This document shows positions 7,755 through 14,926 of a stretch of 48,350 nt of DNA, piece after piece; within the stretch, counting starts at the first letter, position 1, and each line of letters begins with the position of its first letter. Origin of the DNA: an uncultured Bacteroidales bacterium. Its GTDB lineage: Bacteria > Bacteroidota > Bacteroidia > Bacteroidales > Bacteroidaceae. Position numbers and translations under genes: made by a program. The notes under the pieces were generated by a model. The model did no database searches, was not told where the DNA came from, and worked only from the letters and a program-made list of their open reading frames with translations. The stretch spans positions 30,544-78,893 of the forward strand of contig CADBXS010000022.1 of assembly GCA_902798705.1 (NCBI GenBank), written 5' to 3'.

Positions 7755-10196
7755 ATGAGAAAATGCTTTTTCTGCCTTTATTTATGCCTGATGGCAGTCG
7801 GCGTGTGCAAGGCTCAGCCACAAATCACTGAACCGACACAGGTGTTCTTGATGCACAGTAGTGGCAACCACCTGAAAAAAGGAAACGACAACGGTGGTTA
7901 TCTGGAATCGGCAACAGCTGCCAACCCTCAAAAGATGACACTGTCACCCGACGGCGAAGGCTATTACACGATTCAGACGAGTAGCGGCAATCAGTATCTT
8001 TCGAAACTGAATGCGTGGAACACGACGTTTGTGAGTGAAGCCACAAGCGACGACACGAAATTCAGCCTTGAACCTGCGCTGGGCTCCTACCTGCTCCTTC
8101 GCTGCAAAGGCAACGGTCTTTGCTTAGGAACAGACAGCAACGACCCTGAGCAAAAAGTGTATAGCGACAAGAACGGGTCGGACATGAAGCACTACTGGTT
8201 TCTGAGCGACAAAGTCAACGGCACACTGCCTGTTGACACCCTTTCGTACCTTGTCAGCCCTTCGTTGGTTCGTCAGCATTTCGACGGATGGGGCGTATCG
8301 CTCTGCTGGTGGGCTAATATGTGCGGCCATTGGAGCGATGCAAAAATCGACGAAATCATCACTTGGCTGGTCAGCCCTACAGGTTTGAACTACACCCACT
8401 TCCGCTATAACATCGGTGGTGGCGACGACCCTGAAAACAAGAACTGCACACCTCACCACATGGGCGGGGGCAAAGGATTGCGTGCCGAGATGGAAGGGTT
8501 CAAGGACTTCAGCGGCGACGAATACCACTGGGACCGCGATGCTGCCCAGCGCAAAATCTTGTTGAAAATCCATGAGAAACGTCCTGATGCTGTGTTCGAG
8601 GCATTCAGCAACTCTTGTCCTTACTACATGACCTACAGCGGATGTGTGAGTGGAAATGCCGACGGAGGAAAGGACAATCTCCGTCCTGAATACTATGAGG
8701 AATTTGCCCACTATCTCGTTGATGTTTGCAAACACTACAAGGACACTTATGGCATTGAGTTCAAGACCTTGGAACCATTCAACGAGTCGGTCACAAACTT
8801 CTGGTTTGCCAACGGCGTGCAGGAAGGTTGTCACTTCGACTACCAGTCGCAGATTGCCTTCGTCAAGGTGCTGAAGACAATCCTGAAGGAATCGGGACTG
8901 AACACGGTGATTTCCGCATCCGACGAAACCAACATCGGTCTGGCAGTGGAAGGATTCCGCCAGTTCCGCCAAGCCAAAGCCCTGCCGCTGATTGGGCAGT
9001 GGAACACCCACACCTATTCGGGCTCGAATGTTGATAGAGTGCGCATGGCTTTCCTCGCCCATCAGGAGAACATCCCGCTCTGGATGAGCGAAGTAGGCTC
9101 GGGCGGAAATGGCATCGGTGGCAATCTAAGCCTGACTCAGAAACTTTTCGACGACATGCGTTACCTGCAACCCGAAACATGGATTGACTGGCAATACATG
9201 GAGGAAGCCAACGACCAGTGGTGTACCATCCGTGGCAATTTCAGCCAGCAAACCTACGCGAAAGTGAAGAATTTCTATATACGCCAGCAAGTGAGTCGAT
9301 TCATCAAGCGAGGCTACGACATCATCACAACACTGAACAACCAGTCGTTGGCAGCCGTAAACCCCGACAGGGACACGCTCGTTGTGGTCGTACTGAACGA
9401 AGGAAGTCCTATCGTCCATCAAATTGACCTGGAACACTTCGACATTACATCAAAGACAGCTATCCGTGCCTACCGAACCTCTCAGAGTGAAAATCTGGCC
9501 ATCACACGCGACTACAACATCAAGGACAATGTGCTCACCGTGAAGTTGCCTGCACAGAGCATCACCACGCTCATCATCCCGACCAAGGTAAAAGAAACTA
9601 CGTCGGACAATGAATACCTCATCGTTCCACGCTTGGAGATGACTCGTGCTCTGACCGCCACAGAAGACGGCAAAACCATTGCCATCCAAAACATCAACGG
9701 TGGCGATGGACAACGATGGAAACTCATTAAAAATGGCAACGGCTATTCATTGGAAAATCGCTACGGAATGCGATTGACCTCACATCGTGCTGCTTCGTCT
9801 TCTTCGCTCACAGCCCAGAAAGCAACATCAGGGGAACAGCAATTCAAGATTGAGACAGTGGATTTCCCTTACTGCAAGATAGAGAGTTCACGCTATGCAA
9901 ACTATGTGGTGGACTTGTCAAACGCAAACACAGCACCAGGCACCACCGCCTGCATGTGGCAATACACCGCCGACACCGACATGCCGACGCACCGGCAGTG
10001 GATGTTAGTGCCAATTCTGACGGGAGAAGACCCTGTGCCTGTGGACGACATAGAGAAAGTGACCGCAGAAAGCGGAGTCGCTGACGGCATCTACGACTTG
10101 CAGGGACGACCTGTAGGCACAGCGCAACAAACGTTGAAACCAGGCATCTATGTGGTTCGCAGAAACGGAACCACGATAAAGGAATTGGTGAAATGA
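7755..10196 (+). CDS. Secreted GH30 glycoside hydrolase (endo-beta-1,6-galactanase-like) with C-terminal lectin-like domain
   Basis: About 813 aa from the ATG at 7755, which begins the signal peptide (MRKCFFCLYLCLMAVGVCKA-Q). Residues ~25-135 look like a beta-trefoil/ricin-type segment. A (beta/alpha)8 GH30 domain follows, opening FDGWGVSLCWWA with YNIGGGDDP. The likely acid/base is the Glu of EPFNES and the nucleophile that of LWMSEVG. The FDGWG..LCWWA motif is characteristic of GH30 enzymes related to endo-beta-1,6-galactanase, so arabinogalactan side chains are a plausible substrate. After the GH30 beta-sandwich comes a second ricin-like region (QNINGGDGQRWKL), then a short T9SS-type tail (IYDLQGRPVG...KELVK). 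Possibly dyad-regulated (7655-7690). Confidence 0.85.
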   Translation: MRKCFFCLYLCLMAVGVCKAQPQITEPTQVFLMHSSGNHLKKGNDNGGYLESATAANPQKMTLSPDGEGYYTIQTSSGNQYLSKLNAWNTTFVSEATSDDTKFSLEPALGSYLLLRCKGNGLCLGTDSNDPEQKVYSDKNGSDMKHYWFLSDKVNGTLPVDTLSYLVSPSLVRQHFDGWGVSLCWWANMCGHWSDAKIDEIITWLVSPTGLNYTHFRYNIGGGDDPENKNCTPHHMGGGKGLRAEMEGFKDFSGDEYHWDRDAAQRKILLKIHEKRPDAVFEAFSNSCPYYMTYSGCVSGNADGGKDNLRPEYYEEFAHYLVDVCKHYKDTYGIEFKTLEPFNESVTNFWFANGVQEGCHFDYQSQIAFVKVLKTILKESGLNTVISASDETNIGLAVEGFRQFRQAKALPLIGQWNTHTYSGSNVDRVRMAFLAHQENIPLWMSEVGSGGNGIGGNLSLTQKLFDDMRYLQPETWIDWQYMEEANDQWCTIRGNFSQQTYAKVKNFYIRQQVSRFIKRGYDIITTLNNQSLAAVNPDRDTLVVVVLNEGSPIVHQIDLEHFDITSKTAIRAYRTSQSENLAITRDYNIKDNVLTVKLPAQSITTLIIPTKVKETTSDNEYLIVPRLEMTRALTATEDGKTIAIQNINGGDGQRWKLIKNGNGYSLENRYGMRLTSHRAASSSSLTAQKATSGEQQFKIETVDFPYCKIESSRYANYVVDLSNANTAPGTTACMWQYTADTDMPTHRQWMLVPILTGEDPVPVDDIEKVTAESGVADGIYDLQGRPVGTAQQTLKPGIYVVRRNGTTIKELVK

Positions 10197-10231
10197 GCAA
10201 CCACAGATGGCTCAGATGAACACAGTTTTTT

Positions 10232-10276
10232 TAATGTCACGCAGATATTAATTTCCGTTATTTCTGCGTGACATTA
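10232..10276. terminator. Bidirectional terminator between convergent genes
   Basis: Perfect 14-bp stem TAATGTCACGCAGA / TCTGCGTGACATTA with T-rich sequence before it on one strand and AAAG after. It sits between the GH30 gene (+) and the DUF4252 gene (-). Part of it (10251-10272) recurs exactly, inverted, at 43848-43869. Confidence 0.7.
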
Positions 10277-10303
10277 AAGTTTATAGGTTCTGTGTGAGAA
10301 AAA

Positions 10304-10756
10304 TTACCTGATGCTTTGAATGTCTTCCAACGTGAGAGAACCAGAGAGAGCAATGAGGGTGAAGGCAGATTGATTTCCATCTGCACTGAGAAGCACAAAA
10401 GAAGAGTAATCCTTGCTTTTCTGTTTCATATAAATCGTTGTGTTTTCCTTTCCGTCTTTCACTTCTATCAGTTGCTCATATTTGTTTTTTTGAAGATAGG
10501 ATAAGGCACTTGTTTTCAATTTTTTGACAGCATTCAGATTGTCTGCGGTGAGAATTTGCACGCCATCCATCTTCTGAGAGATTTTCTTCAAGTCCAGCTC
10601 CTTCACATCGAGTTGGGGAAGAAGTTTCAGCATGGTTTTGGACACATAGACAGATGTTACGCCATCAATGTTGCCTAACTTGTCAATAAATTCTTTTTGC
10701 GCAAAAGCAGAAACAGAAAGAATGAACGCAAAGAGGAATATTTGGAATCGTTTCAT
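10304..10756 (-). CDS. DUF4252 family secreted protein
   Basis: 150 aa with signal peptide (MKRFQIFLFAFILSVSAFA-Q). The body, with 'GVTSVYVSKTMLKLLP' near the N-terminus and 'SGSLTLEDIQSI' at the C-terminus, matches the DUF4252 family of Bacteroidetes. These proteins are usually encoded with an ECF sigma factor and a small membrane protein, as here. It is last in the minus-strand cluster, 10 bp after the membrane protein gene. The biochemical role is unknown; envelope sensing or response is a guess from the context. Confidence 0.8.
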   Translation of the reverse strand: MKRFQIFLFAFILSVSAFAQKEFIDKLGNIDGVTSVYVSKTMLKLLPQLDVKELDLKKISQKMDGVQILTADNLNAVKKLKTSALSYLQKNKYEQLIEVKDGKENTTIYMKQKSKDYSSFVLLSADGNQSAFTLIALSGSLTLEDIQSIR

Positions 10757-10766
10757 ATCTTTTCAA

Positions 10767-11114
10767 TTATTTGATGCAATTTTGAAATCTTTCGTTGGTA
10801 CGAACGGTGGTTTCGTCCGCCTTTTCAATTTGTCTGAGTCCTTTGTTGAGTGCTTGTGAAAAAGCCATTAAAGCTCGCTCCGTTTGTATTTGCGCCTCTT
10901 CAACAGAATTCACTTCAATCAGCTTTTCGTCTTGGGAATGTGTGTGAGTTCCGATGCTGATGGCGAGTGCTACGCAAGCAGCCACGGAAACCGTACTCCA
11001 CCAACGGAGACGAATGCTTTTCCGCTTACGCTCCTGTGCATCGAGTTCATCGATGAGCGAGGAAAGGCGTTGGTTCAGTCCCTCTGGGATGCGTATGTCT
11101 TGTTCATTCTTCAT
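10767..11114 (-). CDS. Small single-span membrane protein, putative anti-sigma factor
   Basis: About 115 aa from ATG 11112-11114, which overlaps the 3' end of the sigma gene by 11 bp and so indicates translational coupling. The start is MKNEQDIRIPEGL. A cytoplasmic N-terminal ~50 residues rich in Arg/Lys (ERKRKSIRLRWW) precedes one membrane helix (VSVAACVALAISIG), then a periplasmic Glu/Gln-rich tail. Size, topology and coupling fit an anti-sigma-like regulator of the adjacent ECF factor, though no recognised anti-sigma motif is visible. A longer in-frame start at 11162 would sit inside the sigma gene and is less likely. Confidence 0.7.
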   Translation of the reverse strand: MKNEQDIRIPEGLNQRLSSLIDELDAQERKRKSIRLRWWSTVSVAACVALAISIGTHTHSQDEKLIEVNSVEEAQIQTERALMAFSQALNKGLRQIEKADETTVRTNERFQNCIK

Positions 11115-11604
11115 TGTTGAAAAGGTTTTTGAGTTTTTGATGTGCCCTGCTGAGCAGCACACGGATATTCACGTTGGTCAGCCCCGTTTCCACTTGTATT
11201 TCTTTCACACTCCTACCTTCAAAATCATAGAGCTTTACCACTTCCTGCTGTCGTTTCGGCAACATGTCCAAAGCCTTTTGAGCAACCTCCAGTCGGTCAC
11301 GCCGTTCGATGCTATGTAGCAAATTCGACTCGTCGGACAGGTCCAAGTTTTCGGGTGGAGTATTCTCATAGTTCAGTCGTTTCAGTCGCAGGCGATCGAT
11401 GCAGAGATTCTTGGTTAAAGCCACACAATATGCCTCGGCATTGTCAGCTTGCATGGCAGTTTCTCGTTTTTCCCACAAGCGAATGAAAGCTTCCTGCACC
11501 ATGTCCTCTGCATCCTGGGCATTGCCAAGAAGACGGTAGGCTGCACGATACATCACCTCACTATGAGGAAGGAACTGCTTCTTGAAACTCTCAGCTGACA
11601 CCAC
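11104..11604 (-). CDS. ECF-type RNA polymerase sigma-70 factor
   Basis: 166 aa. Region 2 is seen as YRAAYRLLGNAQDAEDMVQE, with the DAED/AFIRLWE signature for core binding and -10 recognition. Region 4 is LPKRQQEVVKLYDFEGRSVKEI with the helix-turn-helix continuing to VNIRVLLSRAHQKLK. The start is a GTG at 11602-11604, 11 bp after the upstream gene; no in-frame ATG would keep region 2 intact. In Bacteroidetes such factors control small envelope regulons and are held by a membrane anti-sigma, here probably the overlapping downstream gene. Confidence 0.9.
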   Translation of the reverse strand: MVSAESFKKQFLPHSEVMYRAAYRLLGNAQDAEDMVQEAFIRLWEKRETAMQADNAEAYCVALTKNLCIDRLRLKRLNYENTPPENLDLSDESNLLHSIERRDRLEVAQKALDMLPKRQQEVVKLYDFEGRSVKEIQVETGLTNVNIRVLLSRAHQKLKNLFNNEE

Positions 11605-11615
11605 AGGCTAATAAA

Positions 11616-12194
11616 CTACTTAATCAGCTGGTGTATGATAGAGCTATTGATGCCGTAAACCTGAGTGAATCCTACATCGACGGTACTGAGGAGTACGAGT
11701 TCATACAATCCCCCAATCCTTCGCATATAAGTGCGACTAACACCTTCCTCTGTGTTTTTGGCAAATATTTCCTCATACTTATTGCTGAGCTTGAAATTCT
11801 TCAGTTCTTCCAAAAAACTCTCGGCAACGTCCATGTTCGCCCCTGTAGCAGTCATGCTTCTGATTCCCACCACACTTGACTTGTCTTTGAGACAAGCCAT
11901 AAAGAGCGCATTGATAAAACCTTCTTCAGAGCTGCTGAGAAGACTCGTTGAATCTTGTGGTACTTCTACAGTCCAATTCACCGAATCCTCATCAAAATCA
12001 AACTGAACAGGAATAGAACCAAAAGAAGGCATGTTTTCCTTCATCTGTCTTAACAAAGAATCTCGGATGTTGGTAATTTCCTGATATTCAATGCCAGCCT
12101 TGTCCTTCCATTTACTAAAAAAGGCGTTGAAGTCCTGTGCCTGAACCATCAGGCATCCCATTGCCACGAGGCAAATCATCATCAATCTTTTCAT
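11616..12194 (-). CDS. Small secreted protein upstream of the ECF sigma gene
   Basis: 192 aa from the ATG at 12192-12194, chosen because it starts a clean signal peptide (MKRLMMICLVAMGCLMVQA-Q). In-frame codons further upstream would put a polar stretch before it. The mature part is acidic, with 'FFSKWKDKAGIEY' and 'EEGVSRTYMRRIGGLYELVLL'. It resembles the DUF4252-type partner proteins of sigma clusters, but I cannot assign it firmly. It lies first in the cluster, 11 bp before the sigma gene, so the four genes 12194-10304 probably form one operon. Confidence 0.7.
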   Translation of the reverse strand: MKRLMMICLVAMGCLMVQAQDFNAFFSKWKDKAGIEYQEITNIRDSLLRQMKENMPSFGSIPVQFDFDEDSVNWTVEVPQDSTSLLSSSEEGFINALFMACLKDKSSVVGIRSMTATGANMDVAESFLEELKNFKLSNKYEEIFAKNTEEGVSRTYMRRIGGLYELVLLSTVDVGFTQVYGINSSIIHQLIK

Positions 12195-12250
12195 AAGTTT
12201 CTTTCTATTTTTTGTTTTTTGTAATTCTGTCGAAAAGCCTTTCAACAATT

Positions 12251-13522
12251 TTAGGAAAGAGTTTTCTTGCAGAGAATCAGAACGTGGGAATCATCGGCAA
12301 GGGTGGTAGCGAAAAGATAATCGCTTCCTCCCTCATTTAATTTCAGACGTTTGCGAAGTTCGGCAACGGAAAGGGGAAAATTGCGAACCGTAAGGTTAGC
12401 TTTTTGAATGTCTTTCAATAGGTTTTTCAGTTCCTTCTTATTGAAATGAGAGGAAGCAGTGATTTCAAAGATTCTTCCTGGAAAATCGGGAATGAGCGTG
12501 TCGGAGGTGTAGAGTTGGCTGCTTGGATGGAGTTTTTCCACGTGGAACAGTTGTGCTACGGATTTGAATGCCATCGCCTTCATCACCGAAGCATTCGGTT
12601 CGTAGAGATAATGTTTCAGTTCAGAGGTGTAGCGGCAGGTAGCACTTCTCTCGATGGAATGGGAGAAAACGAAGGTTTGCGCAGGAAGATTGGCAAGCAG
12701 ATTGACGCAAACCATTTTCGCTTCGTTTTGGTCGAATCCATCGGAAGTTTTCGGTGTTTTTTGAAGAACAAATAGGATTTCCTTGCATTCTCCGTTCACA
12801 CTCACAATGTGGATTTCCCGAATGCCCTTGAGCTGTCGCTCTGCCTCAACGATATCGAGCATGGGCGAGAGCTTCAGCATCACCACATCGGCTTTGTCGA
12901 GCAGGAGGTCGTTGAATTGAATGACATCGGGAGTGCAGTCGGAGATGGCAACGGTCTTTCCGCCATGCTCATCGCGGCGCGCGGGGTCGATGTAAATGAG
13001 GTGTTGATGGGTGGTCAGCTTGTTCAGGATTTCTTCCGAGTCGGCACAAATCACGTCGCTGTGCTCCACACCCAACAAAGGAAGGTTGTTTTGTGCCAAC
13101 AGGCATAGTTCCTCGTTTCTTTCCACAAAAGTGAGGTGAGTTTTCTGACTCTTTCCCGCGGCCAAAGCCAAGCAGGTGGCATCCACACCGAAGCCACCCG
13201 TCAGGTCGGTAATGTTCAGAGGCTCAGAAGAAAGACACCAGTCCGACTGCTGCATCCACCGAACAAGGATTTCTCCCTTGTAGGCTGCCGTTTGTTGCGA
13301 CGAGCATTGTTCCATCGACAGGTGTTCGGGGAAGATGATTCCTTCGGTTGCTGCCCACAACGGCAACTTCTTCTGTGCCATTTGCCACGCACTGATTTGC
13401 ACTACTGCCTTACGCATATCCACATCGGGATAACGCTGTGCTTGCAGCATCAAGGAGCGAACATCGGAGTTCAAATTCTTGCGAACAAAATCAATGAAAG
13501 ACACAGGACTTGGCATTTTCAT
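12251..13522 (-). CDS. THUMP-like domain class I SAM-dependent methyltransferase
   Basis: 423 aa from ATG 13520-13522. A Rossmann-type methyltransferase core is visible: SAM motif ITDLTGGFGVDATCLALA, FVERNEEL as the acidic second strand, and the motif-IV-like IYIDPARRDEHGG. The C-terminal part (KKELKNLLKDIQKANLTVRNF) fits the THUMP-like domain found with these enzymes in Bacteroidetes. The substrate is probably RNA but not established. The start codon lies inside a GGATTT-rich repeat (13519-13656) that may also be its leader. Confidence 0.8.
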   Translation of the reverse strand: MKMPSPVSFIDFVRKNLNSDVRSLMLQAQRYPDVDMRKAVVQISAWQMAQKKLPLWAATEGIIFPEHLSMEQCSSQQTAAYKGEILVRWMQQSDWCLSSEPLNITDLTGGFGVDATCLALAAGKSQKTHLTFVERNEELCLLAQNNLPLLGVEHSDVICADSEEILNKLTTHQHLIYIDPARRDEHGGKTVAISDCTPDVIQFNDLLLDKADVVMLKLSPMLDIVEAERQLKGIREIHIVSVNGECKEILFVLQKTPKTSDGFDQNEAKMVCVNLLANLPAQTFVFSHSIERSATCRYTSELKHYLYEPNASVMKAMAFKSVAQLFHVEKLHPSSQLYTSDTLIPDFPGRIFEITASSHFNKKELKNLLKDIQKANLTVRNFPLSVAELRKRLKLNEGGSDYLFATTLADDSHVLILCKKTLS

Positions 13523-13656
13523 CAAGGATTTGAAGGATTTAAAGGATTTTTAGTTTGTCTGTCTCAAGCATTTTTAGTTGATAAAGATGAAAAGGTTGGA
13601 TTTTAAAAGATAAAATTCATATAAAAGAGAATCCTTTTAATCCTTTAAATCCTTGA
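13519..13656. repeat. Inverted pair of AAGGATTT-type repeats flanking a 135-bp gap
   Basis: ATCAAGGATTTGAAGGATTT at the left and the inverted form (AATCCTTTAAATCCTTGAT) at the right. The left arm contains the start codon of the methyltransferase gene and the right arm abuts the dipeptidase stop codon. A third, direct copy is at about 27191-27232. Seen directly; function unknown. Confidence 0.7.
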
Positions 13657-13657
13657 T

Positions 13658-14353
13658 TTATTTGATGTAAGGTCTCTTCTCTGCTTTCACCTGCTTGCGT
13701 GTCTTCAAGTTGAAGTGCCACCATTCTGTGCGAAGCACCTTGAAGCCACCAACAGCCATCACCTCGCGCAGGAGTTCACGGTTTTCAACGGCTTGCTTGG
13801 AAATCTTGCCCTGACGCAGGAAAGTGGGTTCAAATTCAGGATGCGCCAACTTGCCCAAATAATCCACAACAGTTCCCATCGGAATGGAGTCGCCATGCTC
13901 GTTGCAGATGGAAATATCGACAGCAAAACCGTAGTTATGCAAACCGCCACCGTTGGCAGGGTTGCTGACATAGATGTTTTTCGATGTGCCTTTCACCACG
14001 TTCCACATCTTCTGCTGCACCGACATGGGGCGACCTGCGTCGTAAATAATCAGACTGAGATTGGGATGCCTACGTTTCAACTCCTTCTGTGCCTGTGCCA
14101 AAGCCTTGGCTGCCAGGGGATGAAGATAGGCTTCGCGCAAGTCGGTATAGAGCACACGCCCCGTGAAGTTGTCGGGACGCGAGTACATGAGGCTCACGTG
14201 GATGGTGGAGTCGTAGTCGAGCACGTTCACAAATCCTTGCTTTGCCATGCTCCGTGCCGTGGCACTCAGTTTCTGCTTCCTCGTCTGCTGTGCAGCGAGA
14301 GGATGAACAGACAGGAAACAAAATGTCAGTAGAAGAAAAATGGAGTGTTTCAT
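13658..14353 (-). CDS. ddpX: D-alanyl-D-alanine dipeptidase (peptidase M15D, VanX/DdpX type)
   Basis: 231 aa with signal peptide (MKHSIFLLLTFCFLSVHPLAA-Q), so periplasmic. Zn-binding and catalytic signatures of M15D are present: YDAGRP, GGGLHNYGFAVDI (His and Asp ligands) and EWWHF (catalytic Glu and His ligand). The family hydrolyses D-Ala-D-Ala, here probably to recycle peptidoglycan rather than for glycopeptide resistance, since no vanH/vanA-like genes are near. Its promoter (-7 box TAACTTTG on the minus strand) lies at 14400-14407. Confidence 0.88.
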   Translation of the reverse strand: MKHSIFLLLTFCFLSVHPLAAQQTRKQKLSATARSMAKQGFVNVLDYDSTIHVSLMYSRPDNFTGRVLYTDLREAYLHPLAAKALAQAQKELKRRHPNLSLIIYDAGRPMSVQQKMWNVVKGTSKNIYVSNPANGGGLHNYGFAVDISICNEHGDSIPMGTVVDYLGKLAHPEFEPTFLRQGKISKQAVENRELLREVMAVGGFKVLRTEWWHFNLKTRKQVKAEKRPYIK

Positions 14354-14399
14354 TTTGTCTTTTGTTAAACTTGTATCAGGATAATCCGTTTTGGACGAG

Positions 14400-14407
14400 C
14401 AAAGTTA
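14400..14407 (-). promoter_or_regulatory. Promoter -7 box of the dipeptidase gene
   Basis: CAAAGTTA on the plus strand reads TAACTTTG on the minus strand, 47 bp upstream of the start. No clear -33 TTTG is seen at the usual distance. Confidence 0.55.
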
Positions 14408-14530
14408 GTAACAATTTTGATAACATGCTGCATCAAGTACAGGGATTTGCTGCAACATGATACATTTTTTGTCAACGATTCCCCCAAAAAATCTCATTCT
14501 TTCGCACAGAACATTTCAGCGATGGGCAAC

Positions 14531-14624
14531 AAACTCCAATCCGTGGTTCGGTTTGTACAATCCGAACCACGGATTATACAAACCAAACTTTGGTTTCTGC
14601 AATCCCAACCACGGATTGGAGTTT
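14531..14624. repeat. 94-bp structured element: four 21-bp hairpin units inside an 18-bp outer stem
   Basis: Outer arms 14531-14548 and 14607-14624 are perfectly complementary over 18 bp (AAACTCCAATCCGTGGTT), followed by TTTCCC. From 14537, four 21-bp units start CAATCC/CAAACC, and each folds as a hairpin: AATCCG-TGGTT-CGGTTT, AATCCG-AACCA-CGGATT, AACCAAA-C-TTTGGTT, AATCC-CAACCAC-GGATT. The same length, ends and loop words are found at 48159-48252 with different stems. It lies in the 573-bp divergent gap 14354-14926, which otherwise holds two promoters. Confidence 0.75.
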
Positions 14625-14783
14625 TTTCCCTTGTCTGCGAAACTTTGGTGCGGACTCTTGGCTTTTTTGTTTTGAAACGCTACAATAAATTCTCCACTTC
14701 ATCGAGTTTAATGGCACAGTTCCGAAAAAATGTTCATTCTGCACATTATTTATAAGCAGAATTCACACAAAAAGTAAAATTCC

Positions 14784-14815
14784 TTTGCTTTATGCAATTT
14801 TTTTTCATAATTTTG
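14784..14815 (+). promoter_or_regulatory. Promoter of the 772-aa secreted protein gene
   Basis: TTTG (14784-14787), 20 bp, TAATTTTG (14808-14815): a complete Bacteroidetes -33/-7 pair. The leader is about 105 nt. Confidence 0.75.
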
Positions 14816-14926
14816 CGGCGATTTAGCTAAATAGACTATTATCTGACGATTAAATGGAGATTTAGTTTCAGTCTTTAATGTCTTAGCGAATTTAATTTTT
14901 TACTACTACTATTTTTTCAACATTTT

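Noticed and set aside
13658-14353. Glycopeptide resistance (vanX) cluster
   Set aside because: Only the dipeptidase is present; no vanH, vanA or two-component genes, and it has a signal peptide.
14457-14675. Short ORF encoding four 7-residue repeats (NPNHGLY type)
   Set aside because: The repeats come from the 21-bp hairpin units; the sister element at 48159 keeps the structure but not this reading frame, so DNA or RNA structure explains it better.
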